Assembly: GCA_020637805.1 (NCBI GenBank)
Contig: JACKJU010000011.1
Span: 53,190-117,189, forward strand
Source of the DNA: Nitratireductor sp.
Lineage (GTDB): Bacteria; Pseudomonadota; Alphaproteobacteria; Rhizobiales; Rhizobiaceae
Direction: 5' to 3'
DNA: 64,000 nucleotides
Shown here: positions 9,416 through 18,501 of the stretch, one piece after another
Numbering within the stretch: position 1 is the stretch's first letter
Layout of the letters: each line of letters starts with the position of its first letter
Notes under the pieces: generated by a model
Told to the model about the DNA's origin: nothing
Seen by the model: the letters and a program-made list of their open reading frames with translations, nothing else
Database searches by the model: none
Made by a program: the position numbers and the translations under genes

Positions 9416-9913
9416 ATGGGGCTCATCGAGATGGAATTCGAACGCGACAGCAATCCGGTCGATCTGGTCGAGCAGGTTGCTTCCCTCAATGACTGGGCGT
9501 TCGAGCGTACCGGCGACGAAATCACCATGACGGTGACCGGCATGTGGGCCGACTATGACGTCTCCATGTCCTGGATGGAGGACTTCGAGGCACTGCACCT
9601 TGCCTGCGCCTTCGATCTGAAAGTCCCGGAAAGCAGGATGGCGGAGACGGTCAAGCTGCTGTCCCAGATCAACGAGCAATTGCTTATCGGCCATTTCGAC
9701 CTGTGGACGCAGGAAGGGGCAGTGATGTTCCGTCAGACCCTGTTGCTCAACGGCGGGGCGGAACCGACGGCCGAGCAGCTCGAGGCGCTGCTGTCGAGCG
9801 CGCTTGAAGCATGTGAACGCTACTTCCAGGCGTTCCAGTTCGTGGTATGGGCAGGCAAGCCGTCGCGCGATGCGATGGACGCGGTTCTGTTCGATACGGC
9901 CGGCTCCTGCTGA
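9416..9913 (+). CDS. YbjN domain-containing protein
   Basis: Member of the YbjN family (type III chaperone-like fold); E. coli YbjN overexpression affects motility and stress tolerance, but the molecular role is not settled. The 165 residues show the typical beginning NPVDLVEQVASLNDWAFERTGDEITMTVTGMWADYDVSMSW and the later INEQLLIGHFDLWTQEGAVMFRQTLLLNG. AGGGGAAAG lies a few bases upstream of the ATG. A chain of hairpins precedes the gene. In rhizobia it commonly sits just before proC, as here. Confidence 0.9.
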   Translation: MGLIEMEFERDSNPVDLVEQVASLNDWAFERTGDEITMTVTGMWADYDVSMSWMEDFEALHLACAFDLKVPESRMAETVKLLSQINEQLLIGHFDLWTQEGAVMFRQTLLLNGGAEPTAEQLEALLSSALEACERYFQAFQFVVWAGKPSRDAMDAVLFDTAGSC

Positions 9914-10034
9914 GGGATTGCCCAAGCGAACATGCTGGCGTTTTTCTGCCAACTGCCCGGACAATTTCCCGGTGCGGGGATGACGCAAGGCCAAAGCCTG
10001 TCTATCCTGCGCCGTGAACATCAACAGCAGTGGT

Positions 10035-10856
10035 ATGAACATGTCTGACGGATTTCCGAGTATCTGCCTCATTGGCGCGGGCAATATGGGCGGTGCAATG
10101 CTGTCTGGATGGCTTGAGGGCGGGCTTCCGGCGGCCAATGCCACGGTGGTGGACCCGTCGCCGCGGCCCGAGATGGCGGAAAAGCTTGCCAGGCTAGGCG
10201 TCGCGAGCGTTGCCAGCGCCGGCGAAGCGCAGCGCCCGGACGTACTCATCATCGCGGTCAAGCCGCAGATGATGGGAACCGTGCTCCCGCAACTGAAGGA
10301 TATTGCAGGGCCGGATACGGTTGCGGTCTCCGTGGCCGCAGGCACTACGATTGCGTTCATGGAAGAGCATCTCGGCAACGTGCCGATCGTGCGCGCCATG
10401 CCAAACACTCCCGCCATATTGCGAAAAGGCATAACGGTCTGCTGTCCCAACGGCCCGGTGACGGATGCGCAGCGCGCACAGGTGACCGGCCTGCTCAAGG
10501 CGGTCGGGGAGGTTGAATGGGTCAGCGAGGAAAGGCAGATCGACGCCGTGACCGCCGTTTCGGGCAGCGGTCCGGCCTATGTCTTCAATCTGGCGGAGTG
10601 CATGACGGCGGCCGGTGTGGCGGAAGGCCTGCCCGAGGAACTGGCGTCGAAGCTGGCCCGGCACACGATTGCCGGGGCAGGCGAAATGCTGGCGGTGCTG
10701 GAAGATTCAGCAGGCAGGTTGCGCGAGAACGTGACCTCGCCCAACGGTACGACGGCTGCCGCGCTTTCGGTGCTGATGGCCGAACCGGGCCTTGCCGATC
10801 TCGTGAAAAAGGCAATCCATGCGGCCAGGGTGCGCGCCGAAGAACTCTCGGGCTGA
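10035..10856 (+). CDS. proC: Pyrroline-5-carboxylate reductase
   Basis: Last step of proline synthesis, NAD(P)H-dependent reduction of 1-pyrroline-5-carboxylate. The product has the Rossmann GAGNMGGAM loop near residue 15, the MPNTPAILRKG segment, and the P5CR signature with VTAVSGSGPAYVF and the C-terminal VTSPNGTTAAAL. The start is uncertain: GTG at 10014, ATG at 10035 or ATG at 10041 are all open and none has a clear ribosome site. The ATG at 10035 gives 273 residues, the usual length. The tRNA-binding gene follows 19 bases after the stop. Confidence 0.95.
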   Translation: MNMSDGFPSICLIGAGNMGGAMLSGWLEGGLPAANATVVDPSPRPEMAEKLARLGVASVASAGEAQRPDVLIIAVKPQMMGTVLPQLKDIAGPDTVAVSVAAGTTIAFMEEHLGNVPIVRAMPNTPAILRKGITVCCPNGPVTDAQRAQVTGLLKAVGEVEWVSEERQIDAVTAVSGSGPAYVFNLAECMTAAGVAEGLPEELASKLARHTIAGAGEMLAVLEDSAGRLRENVTSPNGTTAAALSVLMAEPGLADLVKKAIHAARVRAEELSG

Positions 10857-10875
10857 TACGGGAGCTGGAAGAAAT

Positions 10876-11217
10876 ATGACGGACGAAATTTCCATAGACG
10901 ATTTTCTGAAAGTCGATATCCGGGTCGGTACCATCATCAAGGCGGAGCCCTTCCCGGAGGCGCGCAAGCCCGCGATCAAGATGGTTATCGATTTCGGCGC
11001 GGGCATCGGCGAAAAGAAGACATCTGCACAGATCACCGAGCACTACACGCCGGAAGGACTGGTCGGACGGCAGGTGATGGCGGTGGTCAACTTCCCGCCG
11101 CGCCAGATCGGACCCGTCATGTCGGAAGTGCTGACGCTCGGTTTTCCCGACGAGAATGGCAAGGTCGTGCTGATCGGACCTGACTTCAAAGTGCCTGATG
11201 GTGGGCGGATGCACTAG
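10876..11217 (+). CDS. tRNA-binding domain protein (CsaA/YgjH type)
   Basis: Stand-alone OB-fold of the EMAP-II/Trbp111 type that binds tRNA; Bacillus CsaA has been described as a secretion chaperone. The 113 residues begin MTDEISIDDFLKVDIRVGTI and contain VDIRVG (residues 13-18), MVIDFGAGIGEKKTSAQI and the C-terminal VLIGPDFKVPDGGRMH, all family hallmarks. The ATG at 10876 has GGAAG four bases upstream, 20 bases beyond proC, so both are probably one transcript. A 10-bp inverted repeat follows the stop. Confidence 0.92.
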   Translation: MTDEISIDDFLKVDIRVGTIIKAEPFPEARKPAIKMVIDFGAGIGEKKTSAQITEHYTPEGLVGRQVMAVVNFPPRQIGPVMSEVLTLGFPDENGKVVLIGPDFKVPDGGRMH

Positions 11218-11245
11218 ATCGTTTCATCTGAGGGTGAAACGATCT
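11216..11245. repeat. Inverted repeat between convergent genes
   Basis: GATCGTTTCA (11217-11226) and TGAAACGATC (11235-11244), extended by one A-T pair, around an eight-base loop. It lies between the convergent tRNA-binding gene and the RTX gene and may end both transcripts although there is no T-run. A related sequence with CACCT/AGGTG is at 57551-57575 and a half copy is near 58145. Confidence 0.6.
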
Positions 11246-11287
11246 GGCTGTGTTCCAGCTATTTTCCGGGAATGCCGCTTGCCGGTT

Positions 11288-13827
11288 CTAGGTGATCGGG
11301 AACCCCGCCAGATCGGCGTCGCCGAAGTCCGTCAGTGCGAAGCCGTTGAGCGTGACGGAGCCATCTGCACCGAGGTCGATGACGGTGTTGCCACCAACTT
11401 CCGAGATCGCGTTGGCGTTCTGGAGATCGGCCAGCGTGGTGTAACCATAGGCGGAAAGATCGAGCCGATCCTGGCCATCGGTGAAATCGAGAATGGTGTC
11501 GTTGCCGACACTGCCCGAGAACTCGAAGATGTCGTTGCCGGTGCCGCCCTTGAACAGGTCGTCAAGTGCGCCGCCGGTCAGCATGTTGTCACCGGTGCCG
11601 CCAAGGATGAACTGGGTGCCGTCCGATGCGGTGTTGCGGACATACTGCATCTCGCCAGACGTGTTGTAGGAAGCCTCGCTTGCCGAGCCATCCGAATTGG
11701 TGATGGTGCGGTTGGTCAGGATGCCGCCGGTATAGGCAAAGCTCATCTGGGAGCGGGCTTCGCCTGCATCGTAGTCGACAACGTAGCCGGTCTTCACGCC
11801 GGAAGTGTTGTAAGTCGTCGTCTTGACGTCCCAGGTGAAATCATCGGCAACATCGGTCTCGACCGTCTGGGTCAGTACGCCAGAGGTGTAGGACTTCACG
11901 GAGGTATTGCCATTGTCAAAGGTCAGCGACGAGGACTGAAGCAGTCCGCCGGAATAGACATTCTGCAGGCTCTGGTAGTTCACGGCGTTTAGAGGATCGG
12001 TGTTGACAATGCCCGTCAAACCGCCACCAGCATTGTAGGTGGTGGTGGCGATACGACCGTCATCGTAGGTCGTGACGCTCTCGCGCAGGATGCCGTTGGT
12101 GTCGAAGGTCTGGCCGATGGTGTCATAGACGCGAATTCCGTTGCCATCGGTATTGCTGACGACCGTCTGGCCCGAGCCATTGCGGACGGCAGAGTAATCG
12201 AAGCCGTTGGGACGGGACCATTCCACTGTCTCTATCCCGGCATCGAAGAGGGAGCCGAGCGTCGTCAGGTCATGCGCCCATTCGCCCATCTTCACCGCAT
12301 CATTGGCACCGCCAGCCGACGAGATCAGCCCAGCAATCCCCTCGCGGTCTGCCTCGGAGGAGCCGAAGCCGGAGAAGTCTAGGATGTAATCGGTACCATC
12401 GGTCTGGATATCTTCCACCGAAGTGAAGGTCGTGCCCGCAAAATCGAAGGTGCCGCCGCCATTCAGGTTTACGCGGTCATTGCCGCCCTGGCCGTCATAG
12501 CTGTCGCCATTGGTGAGCGTCGTTGCATCGAAATCGACCGAGTTGTCATTGCCATCGCCCGCAAGCGTATCTGTATTGGTGGTGGGACCCGCCGGCGCGA
12601 ACAGGGGGTTGGCTGTCACAAAGACATCATTTGAAAAGTTGGCATCCGTGGCCGACACCAAGTCCGTGGCCAGACTTGTGAAGAAGATGGTGCTGCCATC
12701 TCCGGAGATGGCGGGCTGCCCACTGTTGCCATTTCCATGCACAACAAATTCTGTGGTTCCGGTCAGGGTATCGTAGATGAAGATATCAGATAGGCCGCTG
12801 TCCGGCGTCACCAGGTCGGAGGCAACGCTTTCATACACCACATACCGGCCATCGTCAGAAATCGAGGGATTGGTACTGTGATTGTTGGCCGAATTGCCCA
12901 ACGCATTCCTCGTGACCATGGTCGTGGTGTGGTTGATCGTGTCGTAGAGGAAGATATCAAACCTGCCGTTGGTATCGTTACTGTCCAGATTGGTGGCGAA
13001 ACTGCGATAGACGACATAATGTCCGTCGGCGGAAATGGAGGCATTGTAACTGTTGCTGTTGCCGGCATCGCCAGCCGTATTTCTCGAAACCAGCGTCGTG
13101 GTATCGTTTACCCTGTCGTAGAGATAGATGTCGGAATTGGAGTTGCCTTCACTGACCAATGTTGAAGCAATGGAATCGTAGACGACATACCGGCCATCTG
13201 CAGAAATCGACGGATTGGCGGCGTTCCGGTTGGCCTGGGTTCCTGACGTGCTCTTCGATATCAGCTTGGTGGTGTCGGCCACCTTGTCGTAAAGAAAGAT
13301 ATCGATCTTGCCGTTGCTGTCGGTAATGCCGGTGTCGAGATTGGTGGCATAGCTCAAATAGGCCACATAGCGGCCATCCGCTGAAACGCTCGCATCACCG
13401 CTGCTGTTGTTCGCAACTCCGGTGGCGGTTTTGGATATGAGAGAAATGGTCTGGTCGACCCGGTCGTACATGTAGATGTGGCGCAACCCGGCGGGAACGC
13501 CGGTTACAAGGTTACTGGCATTGCTTTCAAAGACGACGTAACGGCCGTCTGCTGCGATGGACGGGTCAAAGCTGTTGCTGTCGGAAGGGCCGGCGGAAAC
13601 ATCCTTCGAGATCAGTGTCGTGGTCTGGCTGACCGTGTCATAGAGGAAGATGTCGTAAAAGCCATTTGTGTCATCTGCAACCAGATCGCTGGCGGCGCTA
13701 TGATACACCACGTAGCGCCCATCGGAAGAGATGGGCGCTACGTGGTAACACTCCCCGCGGTAATCGGGACGCTCGCCGCGTTTCCCGCGTCGCCATTTGT
13801 TGCTGCCGATACAAGTGTGAATGCCAT
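11288..13827 (-). CDS. RTX-type secreted protein with PD40 beta-propeller; reading frame broken near the N-terminus
   Basis: Predicted type I-secreted calcium-binding protein. Seven propeller blades each carry an (S/A)xDGRYVVxxS core, followed by a linker rich in Asp, Asn and Gly, YD-like repeats (TTYNAGG, SYTSGVL), one short RTX block (TGDNMLTGGALDDLFKGGTGNDIFEF) and a C-terminal T1SS segment ending in TDFGDADLAGFPIT. The best start is ATG ending at 13827: it gives MAFTLVSAATNGDAGN, which resembles the TTLVSRNTAGDAGN strand of the later blades, and AGGGGA precedes it by seven bases. That frame meets a TAG at 13740-13738, inside a perfect 17-bp inverted repeat (13707-13746); the propeller continues in another frame, which is itself open back to an ATG at 13876. 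Either the gene is frameshifted or the sequence has an error here. Confidence 0.8.
13707..13746. repeat. Perfect 17-bp inverted repeat inside the RTX gene
   Basis: ACCACGTAGCGCCCATC (13707-13723), six-base loop GGAAGA, and the exact reverse complement (13730-13746). The right-hand part lies between the SD-supported start frame and the propeller frame; one arm encodes DGRYVV of the first blade and the other contains the stop codon of the start frame. Confidence 0.85.
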
Positions 13828-13829
13828 GA

Positions 13830-13848
13830 CATGGTCCCCTGGACCATG
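13830..13848 (-). promoter_or_regulatory. Hairpin over the ribosome site of the RTX gene
   Basis: On the minus strand CATGGTCC, loop AGG, GGACCATG: an 8-bp perfect stem whose loop and 3' arm contain the AGGGGA ribosome site. The ATG at 13827 begins three bases after it. It could limit translation by hiding the site. Confidence 0.5.
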
Positions 13849-14099
13849 GCGCTGTCAAGCACTCACGGTCAATCATCGCAAGTGCTGAAAATCACTTACA
13901 ATTACCTACACCACGATTCGGCCTCAGCGCGAGAGCCGTAACCAAATCCGCACACAACCAGTCTCCGCCTGGTCCGAAACCAACCGGAGCTGAAGATGGA
14001 AGCTGCCTTGAAAGTGCTTCCCCCGCCCACTGTCCTCATGCCGCAAACCAAAATTGACTCAAGTATTGTCGGAACGTCAAGTGGGGGGGCGAAGAATCA

Positions 14100-15530
14100 T
14101 CAGCGGGGGAGGGTGACGATGGCGCGCAGGCCGCCCTTGGGGCTTTCGTAGAGGTTGATGTCGCCGCCATGCAGGCGGGCGATGTCGAGTGCGATCGAGA
14201 GGCCCAGGCCGGTGCCGCCCTCGTCCTGGTTTCGCGCCTCGTCCAGCCGGGTGAAAGGCTTGAACACTTCCTGGCGCTGATCCTCGGGAATGCCGGGGCC
14301 ATTGTCGTCGATGGTGACAGTGATGCGGTCCGGGCCGGCGCTGGCCTTCACGCGTATCACGTTGCCGTGGCGCATGGCGTTTGAAACGAGATTGCCGAAA
14401 AGGCGGGCCATGCCGTTGGGCCGGGCGCGGATTTCCAGCCGCTTGGGACAGTCCAGCGTGTATTCGATGTTGTTGTGCTGCGCCTCGACCTCGTGGCGGT
14501 GCAGGATGCGGTACAGGTTGACGTCCGAAATATCCTCGCCGGCCTCGCCCTTGGCGAAGTCGAGATAGCCCTGAAGCATGCGCTGCATCTCGTCGATGTC
14601 GCGCTGCATGTCCTCGGTGTCGGCCGAGTTGCCGAGCAGCGCGACCTGGAGCTTGAAGCGGGTCAGGATGGTGCGCAGGTCGTGCGACACGCCGGTGAGC
14701 ATGTCGGTGCGCTGCTGGATCTGCTTGTCGATGCGCGCGCGCATCTGCAGGAAGGCGAGGCCTGCCATGCGCACCTCGCGGGCGCCGCGAATGCGGAAAT
14801 CGTGGGGAATGTCGCGGCCCTTGCCGTACTGGTCGACTGCCTCGGCGAGCTGGAGGATCGGCCTGATCTGGTTCCTCAGGAACAGGATGGCTATGAAGAT
14901 CAGCACGAAGGAGGTTCCCACCATCCAGATCAGGAAGATGTGGGAGTTCGAGGCATAGGCCTGGTTGCGCTTGGCATATACGCGCAGCACCTTGTCCGGG
15001 TTTTCGAGCCGGATGCGGATTTCGAGGAGGTCGGAATTGCCGAGCGTGTCGATCCAGAACGGGCGGCCGATCTGGCGGGTGATTTCCTGGCGCAGGATAT
15101 CATCGAGGATCGAGAAGAAGGGCTTTCCGGTTGCGGGCGGAAACGGGTCGGGCGGCAGGATGGTGATGTTCAGGCCGAGTCGTTCGCCGGAAATGCGGAT
15201 GATCTGGTCGTAATCGGCATCCTGCGGATAGGTCTCGATGATGTCGATGATGGCGGCAATGTCTGCAGTCACGGCCTTGGACAGGCGCTGGGTGACGGTC
15301 TGCCAGTGCCGCTCCATGAAGACATAGGCGACGACCGATTGCAGGATGACCATCGGCAGGATGATGATGAGAAGGGAGCGGGCATAGAGGCCGGTCGGCA
15401 TCTTGCGGCCGAACCAGCGCATCGAACGGGCAAGCGAACTCTGGCGCCAGGCCTGCCACATGCGCGAGGCCCAGTTCTCGCTGGGTGCCGCTTCGGCGGC
15501 CGGCTTGGTGTTCACTTCTTCAACGGTCAA
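14100..15530 (-). CDS. EnvZ-like sensor histidine kinase
   Basis: Membrane-bound sensor kinase, 476 residues. There is a TM helix around residues 49-70, a periplasmic sensor domain, a second TM (IFLIWMVGTSFVLIFIAILFL) near 190-210, HAMP, the H-box SHDLRTILTRFKLQ with the phospho-accepting His, the N-box RLFGNLVSNAMRHG, and the ATP-lid motifs DDNGPGIPEDQ and GGTGLGLSIALDI. The spacing H-D-L-R-T matches the EnvZ class. It lies 149 bases after the response regulator gene on the same strand and is presumably its partner. The signal it senses is unknown. Confidence 0.92.
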   Translation of the reverse strand: MTVEEVNTKPAAEAAPSENWASRMWQAWRQSSLARSMRWFGRKMPTGLYARSLLIIILPMVILQSVVAYVFMERHWQTVTQRLSKAVTADIAAIIDIIETYPQDADYDQIIRISGERLGLNITILPPDPFPPATGKPFFSILDDILRQEITRQIGRPFWIDTLGNSDLLEIRIRLENPDKVLRVYAKRNQAYASNSHIFLIWMVGTSFVLIFIAILFLRNQIRPILQLAEAVDQYGKGRDIPHDFRIRGAREVRMAGLAFLQMRARIDKQIQQRTDMLTGVSHDLRTILTRFKLQVALLGNSADTEDMQRDIDEMQRMLQGYLDFAKGEAGEDISDVNLYRILHRHEVEAQHNNIEYTLDCPKRLEIRARPNGMARLFGNLVSNAMRHGNVIRVKASAGPDRITVTIDDNGPGIPEDQRQEVFKPFTRLDEARNQDEGGTGLGLSIALDIARLHGGDINLYESPKGGLRAIVTLPR

Positions 15531-15679
15531 TGCAATTTGCCGGTTTCGGTGACGGGTTTCGGTGTGGCCCGCAGATTCGGTCTTCCGGGAGGGGGCCTGC
15601 CCGAGACTGTGGCGGAGCCGCGACGCAAGTCAAGTGCGGCGGGAGATGTGCCACAGGACATGTGCGGCATGAACGGCAG

Positions 15680-16405
15680 CTATCCCGGGAACAGCCGGTA
15701 ACCGATGCCGCGCACGGTCTGCAGCCATTTCGGATCTGCCGGGTCGTCCTCGATCTTGCGGCGAAGGCGGTTGATCTGGACGTCGATCTTCCGCTCGCCG
15801 GAATCGGGGTCGTCGCCAAGAAGCTCGTGGCGGGCAACGGTGTCGCCCGCGCGGGAAGCGAAGATGACCATGATGTCGCGTTCGCGGTCGGTCAGCCGGA
15901 CGGCATCGCCGTTCTTCTTCAGTTCGCGTTTCTTCACGGAGAACTGGTAGGGGCCGAAGCTGACCTGTTCGATAACCGGTTCGGCAGGTTTCGACGAGCG
16001 CTTGAGGATGTTGTTGATGCGCAGAAGGAGTTCGCGCGGATCGAACGGCTTGGGCAGGTAGTCGTCGGCTCCTGCCTCCAGGCCCTCGATGCGGTTGTCG
16101 GTCTCGGCCAGCGCGGTGAGCATCAGGACGGGCGCAGCAGTGATTTCAGAGACGTGCTTTGTTAGGCTTATACCGTTCTCGCCCGGCATCATGACATCGA
16201 CGACGAGCAGGTCGAATTCGAGACCTTCAAGGTGCTTGCGCGCTTCAGAAGCATCCGCGGCTGCGGTGATGCGGAAGCCGTTTTCCTCGAGAAAGCGGCG
16301 GATGAGCTGGCGGATGCGGCGGTCGTCATCGACGATGAGGATGTGCGGAGCATCATCTTCGGGCATGTTCCTGGACACCATCGCAACTCCGGAATGTTCG
16401 TTCAT
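15680..16405 (-). CDS. OmpR-family response regulator (PetR-like)
   Basis: DNA-binding response regulator, 241 residues: receiver domain with phospho-accepting Asp in LLVVDVMMPGENG and the conserved Lys in YLPKPFDPREL, then a winged-helix OmpR domain (LTDRERDIMVIFA, IDVQINRLRRKIEDDP, VRGIGYRLF). The ATG ending at 16405 (MNEHSGVAM) is preferred because GGGAGG lies six bases upstream; a later ATG at 16381 also has GGAG. A MarR gene lies directly upstream. The MarR-OmpR pair matches the petP-petR arrangement known from Rhodobacter capsulatus, where it is needed for cytochrome synthesis; function here is inferred. Confidence 0.93.
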   Translation of the reverse strand: MNEHSGVAMVSRNMPEDDAPHILIVDDDRRIRQLIRRFLEENGFRITAAADASEARKHLEGLEFDLLVVDVMMPGENGISLTKHVSEITAAPVLMLTALAETDNRIEGLEAGADDYLPKPFDPRELLLRINNILKRSSKPAEPVIEQVSFGPYQFSVKKRELKKNGDAVRLTDRERDIMVIFASRAGDTVARHELLGDDPDSGERKIDVQINRLRRKIEDDPADPKWLQTVRGIGYRLFPG

Positions 16406-16519
16406 CCTGGACCTCCCAACTGGCTGGTTGCGCGCAAGGGCTGGCCCTGGCCGCAACTCTATACGCAATTTTTCCGCGGGTCATGTCCCGGCGGCCGGTT
16501 TCTCCGGGCGCTGTGTGTG

Positions 16520-17110
16520 TCAGCCCGGCTTCGACATGGCCGCGAGGAATTGGCGGATGGCCGCCTCGTTTTCCTGCCCGGTCTGACCGATTGCAGCATG
16601 GATGCGGCGGGACTGTGGCCGCGAGAGGCGCACGACAAGCTCGCGTCCCCGTTGCGTCGGGTACAGGAGGCGCTTGCGGCGGTCCGTGCTACCGGTTTTC
16701 TGGACGATGTGGCCGCTTTCCAGCAACTGCTTGAGGACGCGGGCGAGGCTCTGCTTGGTGATCTTGAGAATGTCGAGCAGTTCGGCTACGGGCATGCCGG
16801 GCCTGCGGTTGACGAAGTAGAGGACGCGGTGGTGGGCACGCCCGAAATCCATGCTCGACAGCAGGCGGTCGGGATCGCCGGTGAAGTCGCGATAGGCGAA
16901 GAACAGGAGTTCGATGAATTCCAGTTCGGGTACGTCCTGATCGGTCAGGGGAGAGAATACCGGTGCTTGCGCGGCGCCGGCGCGCGTCAATCCGGTATCG
17001 CCGGCTTGGCCCGAACCGTCAGCCTGGACGGCATTGCCGCTGGCCGGGCGGCCATCAGGCAGGTCGGAAGACTGCCTGGTCTGCTTGCTGCCGCTGGGCG
17101 GGTTATCCAT
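16520..17110 (-). CDS. MarR-family transcriptional regulator (PetP-like)
   Basis: Winged-helix repressor or activator. From the ATG ending at 17110 (MDNPPSGSK) it has 196 residues: a variable, polar N-terminal 60 residues, then the MarR core with LEFIELLFFAYRDFTGDPDRLL, the recognition region VAELLDILKITKQSLARVLKQLLESGHI and the wing STDRRKRLLYPTQRGREL. The frame is open to 17212, but that start would put the gene over the inverted repeat in its promoter. It precedes the OmpR-type regulator on the same strand and is divergent from ilvE. Confidence 0.9.
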   Translation of the reverse strand: MDNPPSGSKQTRQSSDLPDGRPASGNAVQADGSGQAGDTGLTRAGAAQAPVFSPLTDQDVPELEFIELLFFAYRDFTGDPDRLLSSMDFGRAHHRVLYFVNRRPGMPVAELLDILKITKQSLARVLKQLLESGHIVQKTGSTDRRKRLLYPTQRGRELVVRLSRPQSRRIHAAIGQTGQENEAAIRQFLAAMSKPG

Positions 17111-17164
17111 GGCTGACTGGGTTCCAAGTGTTGACACAGGCAAATTCTGGCATGTTTTCGCAGA

Positions 17165-17185
17165 TATGTCAGTAGTATTGACATA
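17165..17185. promoter_or_regulatory. Operator-like inverted repeat between marR-type gene and ilvE
   Basis: TATGTCA (17165-17171), seven-base spacer, TGACATA (17179-17185): a perfect inverted repeat. It overlaps a plus-strand TTGACA (17178-17183) that is 17 bases from TAGGCT, a plausible ilvE promoter, and a minus-strand CTGACA (17172-17167) 17 bases from CAGAAT, a plausible promoter of the MarR gene. Size and symmetry fit a MarR operator, so autoregulation and joint control of ilvE are inferred. Confidence 0.55.
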
Positions 17186-17298
17186 AATATGGCCGGGACC
17201 TAGGCTCATCAAGGCCGGTTGGTGGGAGTGACCAGCCGGATATCCTCGAAATCGCTGCCCCTGCAGGTGTTTGATCGCCTGACGCTGGAGAAATAGAC

Positions 17299-18192
17299 AT
17301 GGCTGCCGTTCCCTATGATCAACTTGGCGGATACATCTGGTTCAACGGAGAATTCGTCAAATGGGAAGATGCGAAGATCCACGTGCTGACGCATGGTCTG
17401 CATTACGGCAGTTGCGTGTTCGAGGGCGAACGGGCCTATGAAGGCGAGATTTTCAAGCTGCGCGAGCACACCGAGCGGCTGTTCTTTTCCGGCAAGACAC
17501 TCGGTTTTGACATACCCTTCACGGTCGAGGAGATCGACGAGGCCTGCAAGCAGGCGCTGGTCAAGCAGGGCCTGCGCGATGCCTATCTGCGGCCGGTCGC
17601 CTGGCGCGGCAGCGAGATGATGGGTGTTTCGGCCCAGTCCAACAAGATCAATGTGGCAATCGCCGTGTGGGAATGGCCGAGCTACTTCAAGCCCGAGGAA
17701 CGGCTCAAGGGCATTCGCCTCGACCTTTCGGAATGGCGCAGGCCGGACCCGAAAACGGCTCCGTCATTTGCCAAGGCTGCGGGCCTCTACATGATCTGCA
17801 CGCTTTCCAAGCACGCAGCCGAGGCAAAGGGCTATGCCGATGCGATGATGCTCGACTATCGCGGGCGGGTGGCGGAAGCTACTGGCGCAAACGTGTTCTT
17901 CATCAAGGATGGCGTGATCCACACCCCGGTTCCGGACTGCTTCCTCGATGGCATCACGCGCCGCACGGTTATCGACCTTGCGCGCCGCCGCGGTTTCGAG
18001 GTGGTCGAGCGGGTGATCATGCCCGAAGAGCTTTCAGGCTTTTCCGAATGCTTCCTGACCGGAACGGCAGCGGAAGTGACCCCTGTTTCCGAGATTGCCG
18101 AATGGCGTTTCACACCCGGCGAAATCTCCAAGACCCTGATGGAAGAATACGAGGCGGAAGTGCGCGGCAAACCGGCGGTGAAGGCCGCCTGA
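17299..18192 (+). CDS. ilvE: Branched-chain amino acid aminotransferase
   Basis: PLP-dependent fold-type IV aminotransferase for the last step of leucine, isoleucine and valine synthesis. The 297 residues show YIWFNGEFVKWEDAKIHVLTHGLHYGSCVFEGERAYEG near the N-terminus, the region around the PLP-binding Lys (AKAAGLYMICTLSKHAAEAKGYADAMMLDYRGRVAEATGANVFFI), and the phosphate-binding DGITRRTVIDLARRRG. GGAG lies nine bases before the ATG. Its promoter overlaps an inverted repeat shared with the divergent MarR-type gene. Confidence 0.96.
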   Translation: MAAVPYDQLGGYIWFNGEFVKWEDAKIHVLTHGLHYGSCVFEGERAYEGEIFKLREHTERLFFSGKTLGFDIPFTVEEIDEACKQALVKQGLRDAYLRPVAWRGSEMMGVSAQSNKINVAIAVWEWPSYFKPEERLKGIRLDLSEWRRPDPKTAPSFAKAAGLYMICTLSKHAAEAKGYADAMMLDYRGRVAEATGANVFFIKDGVIHTPVPDCFLDGITRRTVIDLARRRGFEVVERVIMPEELSGFSECFLTGTAAEVTPVSEIAEWRFTPGEISKTLMEEYEAEVRGKPAVKAA

Positions 18193-18501
18193 GCCGCACG
18201 CCTTTGCATTTGTTCGATCCGGTCGGGCAAGGCCGCATGGCCTGCATTTGCCGGTCGACAAATAATGCAGTCTGCAAATTACCATACGTAACTTTTTCTT
18301 TGCGCGATCGTTGATACTTCGTTAACGTGCGCACGGCTTCGCCAGAGGCGCGGCCGTAGCCGGTCAGGTGTTGTGGGAATCGGAAGAACTGAACGCGATG
18401 CCGAACCTGTTTGGTCATCCCATTCACGTTTCCAGCAATGAATGACAGCTACCAGTCTGGGGAATTGCGGACCGTGTGTCCGCGCATTTGGGAGAAATCC
18501 A
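18193..18501. other. Intergenic region between ilvE and the Gly-rich gene
   Basis: 309 bases without a recognised gene. CTGCATT/AATGCAG (about 18241-18269) forms a weak hairpin after ilvE, followed after some distance by CTTTTTCTTT. GCGGAC-CGTGT-GTCCGC (18467-18483) is a perfect 6-bp hairpin eight bases before the ribosome site of the next gene. Confidence 0.4.

Noticed and set aside
9026..10498. 490-codon frame on the minus strand
   Set aside because: Antisense to the YbjN gene and proC; no domain resemblance.
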